From the NCBI GenBank assembly GCA_034189325.1, contig JAXHUM010000054.1, forward strand, positions 124,001 to 188,000: a DNA stretch of 64,000 nucleotides. The letters run 5' to 3'. The notes under the pieces were generated by a model, which saw nothing but the letters and a program-made list of their open reading frames with translations, ran no database searches and was not told the DNA's origin. The DNA is from JAXHUM01 sp034189325. Lineage in GTDB: Bacteria > Desulfobacterota > DSM-4660 > Desulfatiglandales > Desulfatiglandaceae. A program made the translations under genes and the position numbers. Positions 46,361 through 55,259 of this stretch are shown here, one piece after another (position 1 is the first letter of the stretch; the number at the start of each line of letters is the position of its first letter).

Positions 46361-46832
46361 AGGACTGTCGATTCAAAATATTTTAAATAGGGTTCCAAAT
46401 GGGATTGTACTTGCATATATATATCAACTAATGACAGTTTTTCAAGAATTTAGATGATGCAAGGAGTTGCTCAATGTGTCATTTTAGACCGTTTTCATGT
46501 ATTTTTTCTGCCACAGACCGGAAGAATCTCTGTTTTGGCGGGGAGATTTTCCACCGTTTTGGTTTTATTCTCTTCGAAAACCGCTCTATATCAACCAAAT
46601 AGAAGGTTTTTCTCATCAGTTACCTTCTGTTTTAATGTTGGCATATTATTTGCTTGGCTAAATAAACTGCGTGTAGTTCGCATAAATTGGTGAGACGAAA
46701 AAACAATTCAATAATGAGAAAGATTGCGACTAAATATTGTATTTTACATGAAACCTGTGATATCAAGATCACTATTCCCGCGCAGATTCCCTGCGATATG
46801 ATATAGGTTGCATCGGATCTGAGGAGCCTGTT
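46361..46832. other. AT-rich 470-bp regulatory region upstream of lpxC
   Basis: No supported gene. Base composition is clearly more AT-rich than the surroundings. It holds the sigma-54-like promoter described separately, and upstream the repeated octamer ACCGTTTT near 46488 and 46553, which could be part of activator sites. A GAGGAG ribosome binding site lies 6 bp before the lpxC TTG start. mltA, divergent, also needs a promoter here. Confidence 0.5.
46639..46653 (+). promoter_or_regulatory. Sigma-54 (RpoN) -24/-12 promoter-like site for lpxC
   Basis: TGGCATATTATTTGC has the TGGCA of the -24 box and the TTGC of the -12 box in the required 15-bp register, with the invariant GG and GC 10 bp apart. 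Only the centre (CG of TGGCACG) departs from consensus. It lies 180 bp before the lpxC start, with an AT-rich upstream region that could hold enhancer sites. Only experiment can show use. Confidence 0.55.
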
Positions 46833-47762
46833 TTGGATTATAAACAAAGAACAATAAAGAAAGATGTTGAGTGTACCGGCATTGGTCTGCATTCAGGTCA
46901 GGCGGTCAGTATCAAAATCAAGCCCGCCCCTGTGGATACAGGGATACAGTTTGTCAGAGTCGACCTTGATACAAGACCGGTATTGGCTGCCGACTTCGAG
47001 AGTGTTGCCGACACTACCCTTGCGACGACTATCGGGACTAATGGCTGTACCGTTGCAACGATTGAGCATCTGATGGCCGCGTTTTTCGGCCTGGGTATAG
47101 GCAACGCCGTGGTAGAGCTGGATGGTCCGGAAGTCCCTATTATGGATGGGAGTGCATCCCCTTTCGTCTTTCTCTTGAAAAGTGCCGGACTCAAGGAACA
47201 GAATGCCGCCAGGCGTTTCATCATCATAAAGAAGCCCTTTGAAGTGGATGACGGCAATCGATCTGTAGTGATATATCCATCTAATGAACTGAAAATTTCC
47301 TATCTGATTGATTTTCAGCATCCCCTATTGAGAAACCAGGAGTATGAATTGGTCTTCTCAGGGAGGAACTTCGTCAGGGAGATTAGTAGTGCTCGCACGT
47401 TTGGTTTTCTAAGAGATATTCAGACCCTTAAGGAAAATGGCTTTGCCCAGGGTGGGTCGCTTGATAATGCCGTTGTTATAGATGATTTCAGGATCATCAA
47501 CGAGGATGGTTTGAGATTTAAGGATGAATTTGTAAGACATAAAATTCTCGATTTTGTAGGGGATTTATCGATTGTAGGTGCCCCCGTTATTGGTCATTTT
47601 AAGGTAAAGAAGTCAGGCCACTTCCTCAATCAGCATATGCTGAAATGTTTGATGAAATCACAAGAACATTGGGAAGCGGTAACCCTTGAAACACCGGAGA
47701 AGTGCAAGGAAAACAGCGTTAGAATACCCGCTTTTGGTGCCCTCGATCCTGTTCCGGGCTAA
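46833..47762 (+). CDS. lpxC: UDP-3-O-acyl-N-acetylglucosamine deacetylase
   Basis: 309 residues. First committed step of lipid A synthesis, zinc-dependent. Glu78-His79 are in ATIEHLMAAFFGL; His236 and Asp240 in RHKILDFVGDL; His263 in KSGHFLNQHML. The opening TIKKDVECTGIGLHSGQAVS is typical. The start is TTG with GAGGAG 6 bp before it. It stands behind a sigma-54-like site and ahead of the NtrY-like kinase and waaA/lpxK. Confidence 0.97.
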   Translation: MDYKQRTIKKDVECTGIGLHSGQAVSIKIKPAPVDTGIQFVRVDLDTRPVLAADFESVADTTLATTIGTNGCTVATIEHLMAAFFGLGIGNAVVELDGPEVPIMDGSASPFVFLLKSAGLKEQNAARRFIIIKKPFEVDDGNRSVVIYPSNELKISYLIDFQHPLLRNQEYELVFSGRNFVREISSARTFGFLRDIQTLKENGFAQGGSLDNAVVIDDFRIINEDGLRFKDEFVRHKILDFVGDLSIVGAPVIGHFKVKKSGHFLNQHMLKCLMKSQEHWEAVTLETPEKCKENSVRIPAFGALDPVPG

Positions 47763-48355
47763 ACCTCCTTGGGCTTGTAAAACAGTCCGGACTCTTACTC
47801 GTAGTCATTGGGCCATCTCTTGGAAGAACTCTTCTGGAGGTGGCTTTTTTGTCTTGGACAATGACAGCGTTCTAGATGCTTCGGCCCTTGCTTTTGAGCG
47901 ACGATATCCAGCTTAGTGTCTGTTGGTTGGGCTTTTTAAAGAGATATGCGATGACCATCGGCTGCATAAGTTCGAGACCGATCATGACATTGGCTTGATC
48001 TGATCCATGATTGCTTTACCGTTTTCAACGCCTCTGTTGTCTGAGAGATTGGATTAGTGGCTGCGATTGGCCATAAAAAGCATCCGTGCTCGTTATCATT
48101 CCCTTAGCCACATTAGCCACAATCACCATATGGGTTGCATTGAGCAGGGGTTTTAAGTAGCATGAAGACCGGTTTCAACAGAGGCTGTAGTCGTCAGAAT
48201 CACCTGGTTGTCCATTTTTGAGAAGGGCCTTAGACGGTCTGGTTTAGATATACTTGGTAGAGGGAGTCATAGAGACTCGGGATGATTGCCAAACAACACG
48301 ATATGGATTCGACATACCTATTGGCTCTCCTTTCCTGACGGGATCTTAAAATTGT
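47763..48355. other. 590-bp intergenic region, no intact gene
   Basis: Nothing is recognised on the plus strand. On the minus strand short open stretches in different frames (for example ANVAKGMITSTDAFYG near 48065-48115, followed by a frame change) could be remnants of a lost gene, but I cannot name one and chance is possible. No terminator or promoter of good quality is visible. Confidence 0.35.
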
Positions 48356-50641
48356 TTGTCACAGAATCAACCTCCAGATAGCAAAGCCTATGTGCCCCAT
48401 TTTATCGTTATGAACACATATCAAGAGGACAGAACTCAGGATTCACTCAGACGACGGCGGGAAATGTACATTATCCTGGCCGTTTTTTTGATTATTGTCC
48501 TCCTGACCAGTCTCGGCATAGGATTCTTTGATCTGGGATTTGATTTGCCATTTTCAAGCAGCATTCTGGTCTTTGCCCTCATCAATGTGAATGTCATCTT
48601 GCTTCTTCTCCTCCTCTTCTTAATCGTCAGAAATCTCGTCAAGCTGCTGTTTGAAAGAAAGAGAAATATCATGGGTGCCAAGCTCAGGACGAAACTTGTC
48701 CTGGCCTTTGTCACTCTTTCGCTGCTACCCACTATTATCCTTTTTTTCGTTTCTGCGCAGTTCATCTCTTCATCTATTGAATACTGGTTCAATCTTCAGG
48801 TAGAGCAATCTTTGAAAAAATCTGTTGAAGTCGGGCAGGAATACTACGATCAGATTACAGAGCAATTACTCTCTTTCGGGAATAACTTGAGCCGCGTCAT
48901 CACCTATGAAGGTTACATGCTGCTTTCAAGGCAGGAAGAACTTGAGAGGTTTATCGATGACAAGAGAAAAGAATACAGCCTGGCCTCACTCAAGGTCTTT
49001 TCGACAAAACTGGACCCAAGAACGCACTCACAAGATCACAGGGTCGACCTGAGTTCCTTTGAAGACCCTAATCCTGATATCCTGAACAAGACTCTTGAGA
49101 AAGGATCTGATGCGCGTTTTATTCATTCATCAAGGCATGGTGATCTGATAGCCGGCATCGTCCCTGTTTTTTCGAGAACCGAATCAAAGGCTGTGGTGGG
49201 ACTGGTTGTTTCTACAAGCTTTGTCCCCGGAAGCTTTGTCAACAGGGTTAAGGGTATTTCAAGGGGACTGCAGGAATACCGGCAGCTCAAGATGCTGAAA
49301 AAACCTATCAAGATCAGTCACATGATCACCCTTTCCATTGTTACCCTCTTGATCATTTTGTCATCCGTATGGTTTGGTCTCTACCTGTCCCGTGAGCTTA
49401 CCATTCCTATCAAGGAACTGGCGGATGGGACCAACAGAATTGCCTCGGGCGACTATGATTTTTTCATTGATCGAGAAGCAAAGGATGAGATCGGCATCCT
49501 GGTGAACTCGTTCAACAAGATGACCTTGGATCTGAAGACGAGCAAAGAGAGGCTGGAAGAGGCAAACAAAGAACTGGTCAGCAGCAATTTTGAGCTTGAA
49601 CAGCGGCGGCTCTATATGGAAATAGTCCTGGCGAACGTGGCAGCTGGTGTGGTGTCTGCCGATGTTGAGGGAAATGTATTAACCATCAACAAGTCTGCCG
49701 AGAAGATGCTCGGCATCGGAGCCAATGAAATTATAGGGAAAAACTACAGGGAGATTTTGTCGGACGAATACGTCGGGATCATTGATGATTTTTTCGGAGA
49801 TAAGTCTCTTTTTAAGCAGGGGTCATTGGAAAGAGAAATCAAGGTATCTGTTCCCAACAGGAAGCTGGTTCTCCTGGTCTCCCTGAATGTGCTTCGAGAC
49901 GATCATGGGCGGTACCTTGGCCTGGTTGCGGTATTCGAAGACCTGAGTGAAATTCAGAAGGCACAGAGAATGGCCGCATGGAGAGAGGTGGCACGGCGCA
50001 TTGCTCATGAGGTCAAAAACCCTCTCACACCGATTCAGCTTTCCACCCAAAGGCTGAAGAGGAAGTACGGGGAGAGACTCTACGGGAAGGACGCGAAGGT
50101 CTTTGACGAATGCACTGAGATGATTATAAAACAGGTGGAAGAACTCAAACGACTGGTCAATGAATTTTCGAACTTCGCCCGGATGCCTGCCTCCAACCCG
50201 GCCCCTGCGGATATTCGTGACGTCATCATCGAGGCCTTGGCGCTTTACAGAGAGGCACACAAGGCCGTCACGTTTACCTTTTATGATTCAAAAGACCTGC
50301 CTATCCTCAATATTGATAAAGAACAGATGAGACGCGTTATGGTCAACCTGATTGACAACGCCATTCAGGCGATTTCAAACAATGGAGAGGTGACCATCCG
50401 TCTTGATTATGATAAGGACCTTCATATTGCAAGGATTGGGGTGGCTGATAATGGCAACGGAATACCGCCTGAAAATCGAAATCGTCTGTTTGAACCCTAT
50501 TTTTCGACAAAGAAACAGGGGACGGGACTGGGGCTTACCATTGTCAATACTATTATCGCGGACCACAATGGATTTATTCGGGTCAAGGACAACAAGCCCC
50601 GAGGAACCCGTTTTGTCATAGAACTTCCTGTGAAGGTTTGA
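48356..50641 (+). CDS. NtrY-like membrane sensor histidine kinase
   Basis: 761 residues. Two or three N-terminal membrane helices (about 38-110) and one more near 120-140, a periplasmic sensor region, a membrane helix near 325-345, then HAMP (SRELTIPIKELADGTNRIASG), a PAS domain (VLANVAAGVVSADVEGNVLT), the phospho-acceptor His near 551 in RRIAHEVKNPLTPIQLS, and HATPase boxes NLIDNAIQAI, DNGNGIPPENR and GTGLGLTIV. This is the NtrY architecture. The expected NtrX/NtrC partner is not adjacent; instead it overlaps waaA by 4 bp. TTG 48356 or ATG 48410 may be the start. Confidence 0.88.
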   Translation: MSQNQPPDSKAYVPHFIVMNTYQEDRTQDSLRRRREMYIILAVFLIIVLLTSLGIGFFDLGFDLPFSSSILVFALINVNVILLLLLLFLIVRNLVKLLFERKRNIMGAKLRTKLVLAFVTLSLLPTIILFFVSAQFISSSIEYWFNLQVEQSLKKSVEVGQEYYDQITEQLLSFGNNLSRVITYEGYMLLSRQEELERFIDDKRKEYSLASLKVFSTKLDPRTHSQDHRVDLSSFEDPNPDILNKTLEKGSDARFIHSSRHGDLIAGIVPVFSRTESKAVVGLVVSTSFVPGSFVNRVKGISRGLQEYRQLKMLKKPIKISHMITLSIVTLLIILSSVWFGLYLSRELTIPIKELADGTNRIASGDYDFFIDREAKDEIGILVNSFNKMTLDLKTSKERLEEANKELVSSNFELEQRRLYMEIVLANVAAGVVSADVEGNVLTINKSAEKMLGIGANEIIGKNYREILSDEYVGIIDDFFGDKSLFKQGSLEREIKVSVPNRKLVLLVSLNVLRDDHGRYLGLVAVFEDLSEIQKAQRMAAWREVARRIAHEVKNPLTPIQLSTQRLKRKYGERLYGKDAKVFDECTEMIIKQVEELKRLVNEFSNFARMPASNPAPADIRDVIIEALALYREAHKAVTFTFYDSKDLPILNIDKEQMRRVMVNLIDNAIQAISNNGEVTIRLDYDKDLHIARIGVADNGNGIPPENRNRLFEPYFSTKKQGTGLGLTIVNTIIADHNGFIRVKDNKPRGTRFVIELPVKV

Positions 50642-51975
50642 TCGGTTTGATGGGTCCCATCAGAACAGGCTTGAACAGTCAAAGGAAAAGGAGCCACAGG
50701 GATTCAAACTCAATTGTGATGTTTCTGTACTACTTCGTCGGCATGCTCCTTTTTGTGCTGACGGCGCCTTTTTGCCTGTTGTTGAGAAAAAAGAGGTTTT
50801 CTCATAGGCTGGCATTGCGCTTGCCCGAGAGGTCGCTCGAAGAGGGGAATATTTGGGTTCATGCCCTCTCAGTGGGTGAGGTGATTTCCGCTGTCGCCTT
50901 GATAGAAGAACTTAGTATAAGATACCCAGACGCAAGCATAGTCGTATCAGCAAGCACGTCTGCGGGAATCGATATTGCCAGAAATGAATTGGAGGATAAG
51001 GTCAAAGCCGTAGTGACCATGCCGGTTGATTTTTTGTGGTCTGTTCGGAGAATCATTAGGTTTGTTAAGCCCTCCCTATTTGTCCTCGTTGAGACCGACC
51101 TGTGGCCGGGGCTTTTGGATCAGCTCAGCAAAAAAGGGGTCAAATCCATCCTGGTCAATGGCCGTGTTTCTCCTCGCACGTTTCGATCGTACCGGAGATT
51201 CCCTTTTTTTATAAAGATGATGTTTCAGATGATGGAGTGCTGCTTGATGCAGACAGTGCTGGACAGGGAGAGGATTCTGCGGGTGTGCGGGGCCTCGGAA
51301 AATATCGTTACTGTGGGGAATATCAAGTTCGATCGTCACTGGGAACCAATGGACGATGATGAACATCGGAAATGGTTGGACATGTTAGGTCTTGATTCCG
51401 ATCCCCTGGTATGGGTCGCCGGGAGTATTCATGCCGGGGAAGCCGTGACTGTACTTGAAACGTTCCGAAAACTCCATGCTGTTCATCCGAATTTAGTTCT
51501 TATTCTTGCCCCGAGGCGGATAAACGATGCAGAGAAATTTCGCCGTATAGCTCTGGACATGGGGCTGAGATCTCTTTTGAGAAGTGAACTCTCTGAGAAA
51601 ACCGATCCCTATGATGTCTTGATGCTCAATACGATCGGCGAACTGGGACGGGTATATGGGCTCGGGCATGTCTGTTTCGTGGGGGGCAGCCTGGTGCCTG
51701 AAGGAGGGCATAACCCTCTTGAGCCGGCCAGCTTCGGCTCTCCGGTCTTGTTCGGTCCCCATATGGATGATTTTCTGGTTTTATCCGAACTGCTTGTCGA
51801 GGCGGGCGGGGGCATCAGGGTAAGAAACGAAGACGAACTCTATCGATCATTGAAATCGGTGTTGGAAAATAATGAGATCCGGAAAGAAACAGGCCTTCGC
51901 GCAAAGAGATTCGTGGAGAACAATCAGGGCGCTTTGGAGCGTGTTTTGTCTTATATTGATCGAGTCTATACATGA
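50638..51975 (+). CDS. waaA: 3-deoxy-D-manno-octulosonic acid transferase
   Basis: GT30 enzyme that adds Kdo to lipid IVA, anchored in the inner membrane by an N-terminal hydrophobic segment (MFLYYFVGMLLFVLTAPF). HALSVGEVISAVALIEEL, ETDLWPGLLDQL, LVNGRVSPRTFRSY and FVGGSLVPEGGHNPLEPASF are diagnostic. The family-like start is ATG 50719; the frame is open back to TTG 50638, which overlaps the kinase gene by 4 bp. The order lpxC-kinase-waaA-lpxK points to coordinated lipid A assembly. Confidence 0.94.
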   Translation: MIGLMGPIRTGLNSQRKRSHRDSNSIVMFLYYFVGMLLFVLTAPFCLLLRKKRFSHRLALRLPERSLEEGNIWVHALSVGEVISAVALIEELSIRYPDASIVVSASTSAGIDIARNELEDKVKAVVTMPVDFLWSVRRIIRFVKPSLFVLVETDLWPGLLDQLSKKGVKSILVNGRVSPRTFRSYRRFPFFIKMMFQMMECCLMQTVLDRERILRVCGASENIVTVGNIKFDRHWEPMDDDEHRKWLDMLGLDSDPLVWVAGSIHAGEAVTVLETFRKLHAVHPNLVLILAPRRINDAEKFRRIALDMGLRSLLRSELSEKTDPYDVLMLNTIGELGRVYGLGHVCFVGGSLVPEGGHNPLEPASFGSPVLFGPHMDDFLVLSELLVEAGGGIRVRNEDELYRSLKSVLENNEIRKETGLRAKRFVENNQGALERVLSYIDRVYT

Positions 51976-51996
51976 ATAGGGAGGTCTCGGTGAATC

Positions 51997-53118
51997 ATGA
52001 TTGGTTCCTTTGATTGGCCCCGGCTCCATCAAACAAAGACCTTTGGTCTCCCAATGCTCTTATTGGGACCTTTTTCGATCTTATACGGCGGCGGCGTGAA
52101 GTTTCGTTTGTGGGCGTACAAGCAAAGACTCTTTCAAAGAAAATCGCTTCCAGGGTTTGTGGTTAGCATCGGCAACATCACCACTGGTGGCACGGGAAAG
52201 ACGCCTGCGGTGGTGACAGTGGCGCAATGGGCAAAGGATGAGGGTTTCAGGGTGGCCGTCCTCTCGAGAGGCTATGGAGGACGAAACAGGGAAGGAGTCT
52301 TGGAGGTGTCTGATGGGGTTGTTCTCAAATCGACCGCTGTAGAGGCAGGGGATGAGCCCAGTTTCCTTGCGGAAAAACTGCGAGGAATCCCGGTCATAAT
52401 CGCCAAGAAACGGTTTCGGGCCGGGCAATACGCGCACGAACGCTTTGGCTCGGACTTCTTTGTTCTTGATGACGGGTTTCAGCATTTGGAACTGGAACGT
52501 GATCTCGACCTGCTCTTGATGGACGCCTCCAATCCTCTGGGCAATCAACACCTCCTTCCATGGGGGCCGTTACGAGAGCCGATGGAGCAAGTCAGAAGAG
52601 CAAACGCCTTTATCCTTTCACGCTTTAAGTCAGATGATAAAAGCTGCAGGATTCACGATTGGCTGCAAAGGGAATTTCCCAAGGTCCCCCTGTTTTGTGC
52701 TGATCATCAACCGGAAAAGCTTGTGATACCTGCCCAAAACAAAGACTATGCTCCTGATTTCTTGAGAGGAAAAGAAATTCTAGCCTTTGCCGGTATCGCC
52801 AATCCCATAGCCTTTCAAAAGACCTTGGAGGGATTAGGGGCTCGCGTGGTGTCATTCACCGCATTTAGAGACCACCATCCCTTTCAACCCCATGACATAG
52901 AGGGTTTGATCCATCGGCAACGGGCCTGCGGAGCCCAATACTTGGTGACAACAGAGAAGGACTGGATGCGGATCAGAGGTCTTGGACTGTATTGTCCCGA
53001 ATTGACCTATTTGACGATCTCATTCGGATTTGTTTCTCAAAGGGACGCGTTTTTCCGAATGATTAAAACCGGCGTCTCCAACAAGAGAGCTTTCCAAGGA
53101 AGCCAACGACATGGATAA
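51997..53118 (+). CDS. lpxK: Tetraacyldisaccharide 4'-kinase
   Basis: 373 residues. Phosphorylates the 4' position of the lipid A disaccharide. Walker A is in VSIGNITTGGTGKTPAV, followed by VLSRGYGG, DEPSFLAEKL and FVLDDGFQHLELERDLDLLL. The hydrophobic N-terminus would associate with the inner membrane. It overlaps the next gene by 8 bp. Confidence 0.96.
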   Translation: MIGSFDWPRLHQTKTFGLPMLLLGPFSILYGGGVKFRLWAYKQRLFQRKSLPGFVVSIGNITTGGTGKTPAVVTVAQWAKDEGFRVAVLSRGYGGRNREGVLEVSDGVVLKSTAVEAGDEPSFLAEKLRGIPVIIAKKRFRAGQYAHERFGSDFFVLDDGFQHLELERDLDLLLMDASNPLGNQHLLPWGPLREPMEQVRRANAFILSRFKSDDKSCRIHDWLQREFPKVPLFCADHQPEKLVIPAQNKDYAPDFLRGKEILAFAGIANPIAFQKTLEGLGARVVSFTAFRDHHPFQPHDIEGLIHRQRACGAQYLVTTEKDWMRIRGLGLYCPELTYLTISFGFVSQRDAFFRMIKTGVSNKRAFQGSQRHG

Positions 53119-54091
53119 GACTTACCCATTGTCTATTACGGCTTTTCTGGACGGCAGGCCCGGCCATGAAAAACAGACCAACGGTATCTTACAGGCCTTG
53201 GAGAAGATGACTCCGATTCAGGTGGAATACAGGAGAGTTCACATCCAGGGTCTTGGATCGGATCTTAGAGACTGGCTATCTTATGCCGGCCGTTTCTGGT
53301 TGGGCCTCCGATGGAGACCAAGGAGGTTCTCGGGAACCAATCGCGCGGACATGATTATCGGAACCGGTTCCCACGTCCATATTTCCATGCTCCTGACGAA
53401 GGGGGATTCCAACTCAAAGGTCGTGACATGCATGACCCCGAACCCTCTATTGATCAGGAAGATGGATCTCTGTTTTGTCCCTCAACATGATAACCAGCGT
53501 CCGGCGGACAACATCTTTATTACTATAGGCCCCCCCAACACCTCTCCATTTCTTGGAAGGCATGACAGAAAAGCGGGTCTTATACTGATTGGCGGCATTG
53601 ATGAGAAAAGCCATGCCTGGAACTCCCAGAAGACGCTCTCTCACATAGATACGATTCTCAATAGATGGGCAGCCATCAGATGGACTATTGCCTCATCACC
53701 AAGGACCCCTCAAGAGACTTCAAAGGAACTACATGATATGGCCATTGAACGTTCGAACGTCACCTTTGTCGAACCCGAAGAAACAGGGCCAGGGTGGATC
53801 GAGGAACAGTACGGCAGAAATCACTTCGTATGGGTCACGGCCGACAGCATATCCATGATCTACGAGGCCCTGACCGCAGGGTGCCGGGTCGGGATCCTTC
53901 CTGTTGACTGGAAGAAAAAGAAAAGCAAGTATGTCAAAGCTGTTGACTATGTTTTGAGCAGGGGCATGTCGTTTTCGTACGATCAATGGATGAATAACAA
54001 GATAGACATGGATCATTTTGATCGCCTGGACGAAGCCGGGCGTTGCGCAAAGGAAATCCTGAAGAGATGGTGGCCAGAACGCTTACCGTAG
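53111..54091 (+). CDS. ELM1/DUF1022-family (PF06258) protein, probable GT-B glycosyltransferase
   Basis: 326 residues. SITAFLDGRPGHEKQTNGIL, IIGTGSHVHISMLLTK, GGIDEKSHAW, and a C-terminal VTADSISMIYEALTAGCRVG resemble the mitochondrial-fission ELM1-like family, which has a GT-B-like fold. Bacterial members occur in lipid A or capsule loci. Here it overlaps lpxK and a GT4 gene, so a role in LPS core building or export is a reasonable inference. No biochemical function is known to me. Confidence 0.78.
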   Translation: MDKTYPLSITAFLDGRPGHEKQTNGILQALEKMTPIQVEYRRVHIQGLGSDLRDWLSYAGRFWLGLRWRPRRFSGTNRADMIIGTGSHVHISMLLTKGDSNSKVVTCMTPNPLLIRKMDLCFVPQHDNQRPADNIFITIGPPNTSPFLGRHDRKAGLILIGGIDEKSHAWNSQKTLSHIDTILNRWAAIRWTIASSPRTPQETSKELHDMAIERSNVTFVEPEETGPGWIEEQYGRNHFVWVTADSISMIYEALTAGCRVGILPVDWKKKKSKYVKAVDYVLSRGMSFSYDQWMNNKIDMDHFDRLDEAGRCAKEILKRWWPERLP

Positions 54092-55200
54092 TACAAATGC
54101 TTCCCGAACTTAAAAGTGGAGGGGTTGAACGTGGCACTCTCGAGGTAGGGGCCTACCTGAGCCGGCTTGGACATCGATCCATTGTCATTTCCGGAGGAGG
54201 CCGTCTAGTCCCTAAACTGACCGAGGATGGAAGCACACACATTGAATGGGGTGTGGGTGTGAAGAGCCCCCTGACTTTGCGATACATATGGCCTTTACGA
54301 AGACTTCTTGTTGAAAAGAAGGTGGATATTCTACACGTTCGATCCCGCGTGCCGGCATGGATAGGATACCTGGCGTGGAAAACCATTCCCCCTTTCAAAC
54401 GTCCTTCATTCGTAACAACAGTCCACGGATTTTATTCCGTTCATTCTTTCAGTGCTGTCATGATGAAGGGAGAGAGCGTCATTGCGGTGTCAGAGTCTAT
54501 AAAGCGCTATATCGAAGAGAGTTTTCCCTCGACCACTCCGGATCGTATTTGTGTGATACACAGAGGCATTGACCCTGACGAATTTCCTCAAGCCCATTCT
54601 CCTTCAGAGGCCTGGTCGAGGGCGTGGCACGACAACTTCCCAGAATTAAAGGGGAAATTCGTCATCGCTATGGTAGGTCGGCTCAGCCGATTAAAAGGAC
54701 ACCTGTTTTTTGCGGGTCTCATAAAACGTCTCTTGGATAGAGGCATGCCTGTGCACGGCTTGGTGGTGGGCGGACATGAAGATGAAAATTCGGGCTTTTT
54801 TTCAGAGTTTCGAAGGTTTATCAACGCAAACAACCTCCAAAGCCACATCACTTTTACGGGTTTTCGACGGGACGTGAAAGATATCATGGCTTCTGTTGAT
54901 CTTGTCACCTCTTTTACGCAAAAGCCGGAATCCTTCGGCCGTAGTGTTTTGGAGGCCTTGAGTCTGGGTGTTCCGGTGGCAGGATTTGAGCATGGCGGAG
55001 TCGGCGAGTTGTTGGAGCGGATCTTTCCGCAAGGCTTGGTCAGAGTAAACGATATGGACCATGCCCTCGAAGTCATAACCCACATCCACAAACATCGCCC
55101 TCTGCCCCTGAGGACCCATCCATTTACGCTGGACAAAATGCTCAAGGCGACAATAGACCAATACGACAGACTTGTCGAAGAAAAGAAAAGGATAAGATAA
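54067..55200 (+). CDS. Glycosyltransferase family 4
   Basis: 377 residues from ATG 54067, which lies inside the previous gene's end. GT-B fold: VVQMLPELKSGGVERGTLEV (N-terminal glycine-rich loop), FVTTVHGFYSVHSF, IAMVGRLSRLKGHLFF and the nucleotide-sugar motif QKPESFGRSVLEALSLGVP. Probably adds a sugar to the LPS core. It begins within the ELM1-family gene, a sign of co-translation. Confidence 0.9.
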   Translation: MVARTLTVVQMLPELKSGGVERGTLEVGAYLSRLGHRSIVISGGGRLVPKLTEDGSTHIEWGVGVKSPLTLRYIWPLRRLLVEKKVDILHVRSRVPAWIGYLAWKTIPPFKRPSFVTTVHGFYSVHSFSAVMMKGESVIAVSESIKRYIEESFPSTTPDRICVIHRGIDPDEFPQAHSPSEAWSRAWHDNFPELKGKFVIAMVGRLSRLKGHLFFAGLIKRLLDRGMPVHGLVVGGHEDENSGFFSEFRRFINANNLQSHITFTGFRRDVKDIMASVDLVTSFTQKPESFGRSVLEALSLGVPVAGFEHGGVGELLERIFPQGLVRVNDMDHALEVITHIHKHRPLPLRTHPFTLDKMLKATIDQYDRLVEEKKRIR

Positions 55201-55259
55201 GTCCCTCTTGGAAAAGGGGGCTCTTGCGCTGCCCCGGCTTTGACAATTGGATCAAGGAT

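Noticed and set aside
46454..46693. 79-codon open frame before lpxC
   Set aside because: No ribosome binding site, AT-rich non-coding composition, and it runs across the sigma-54-like promoter.
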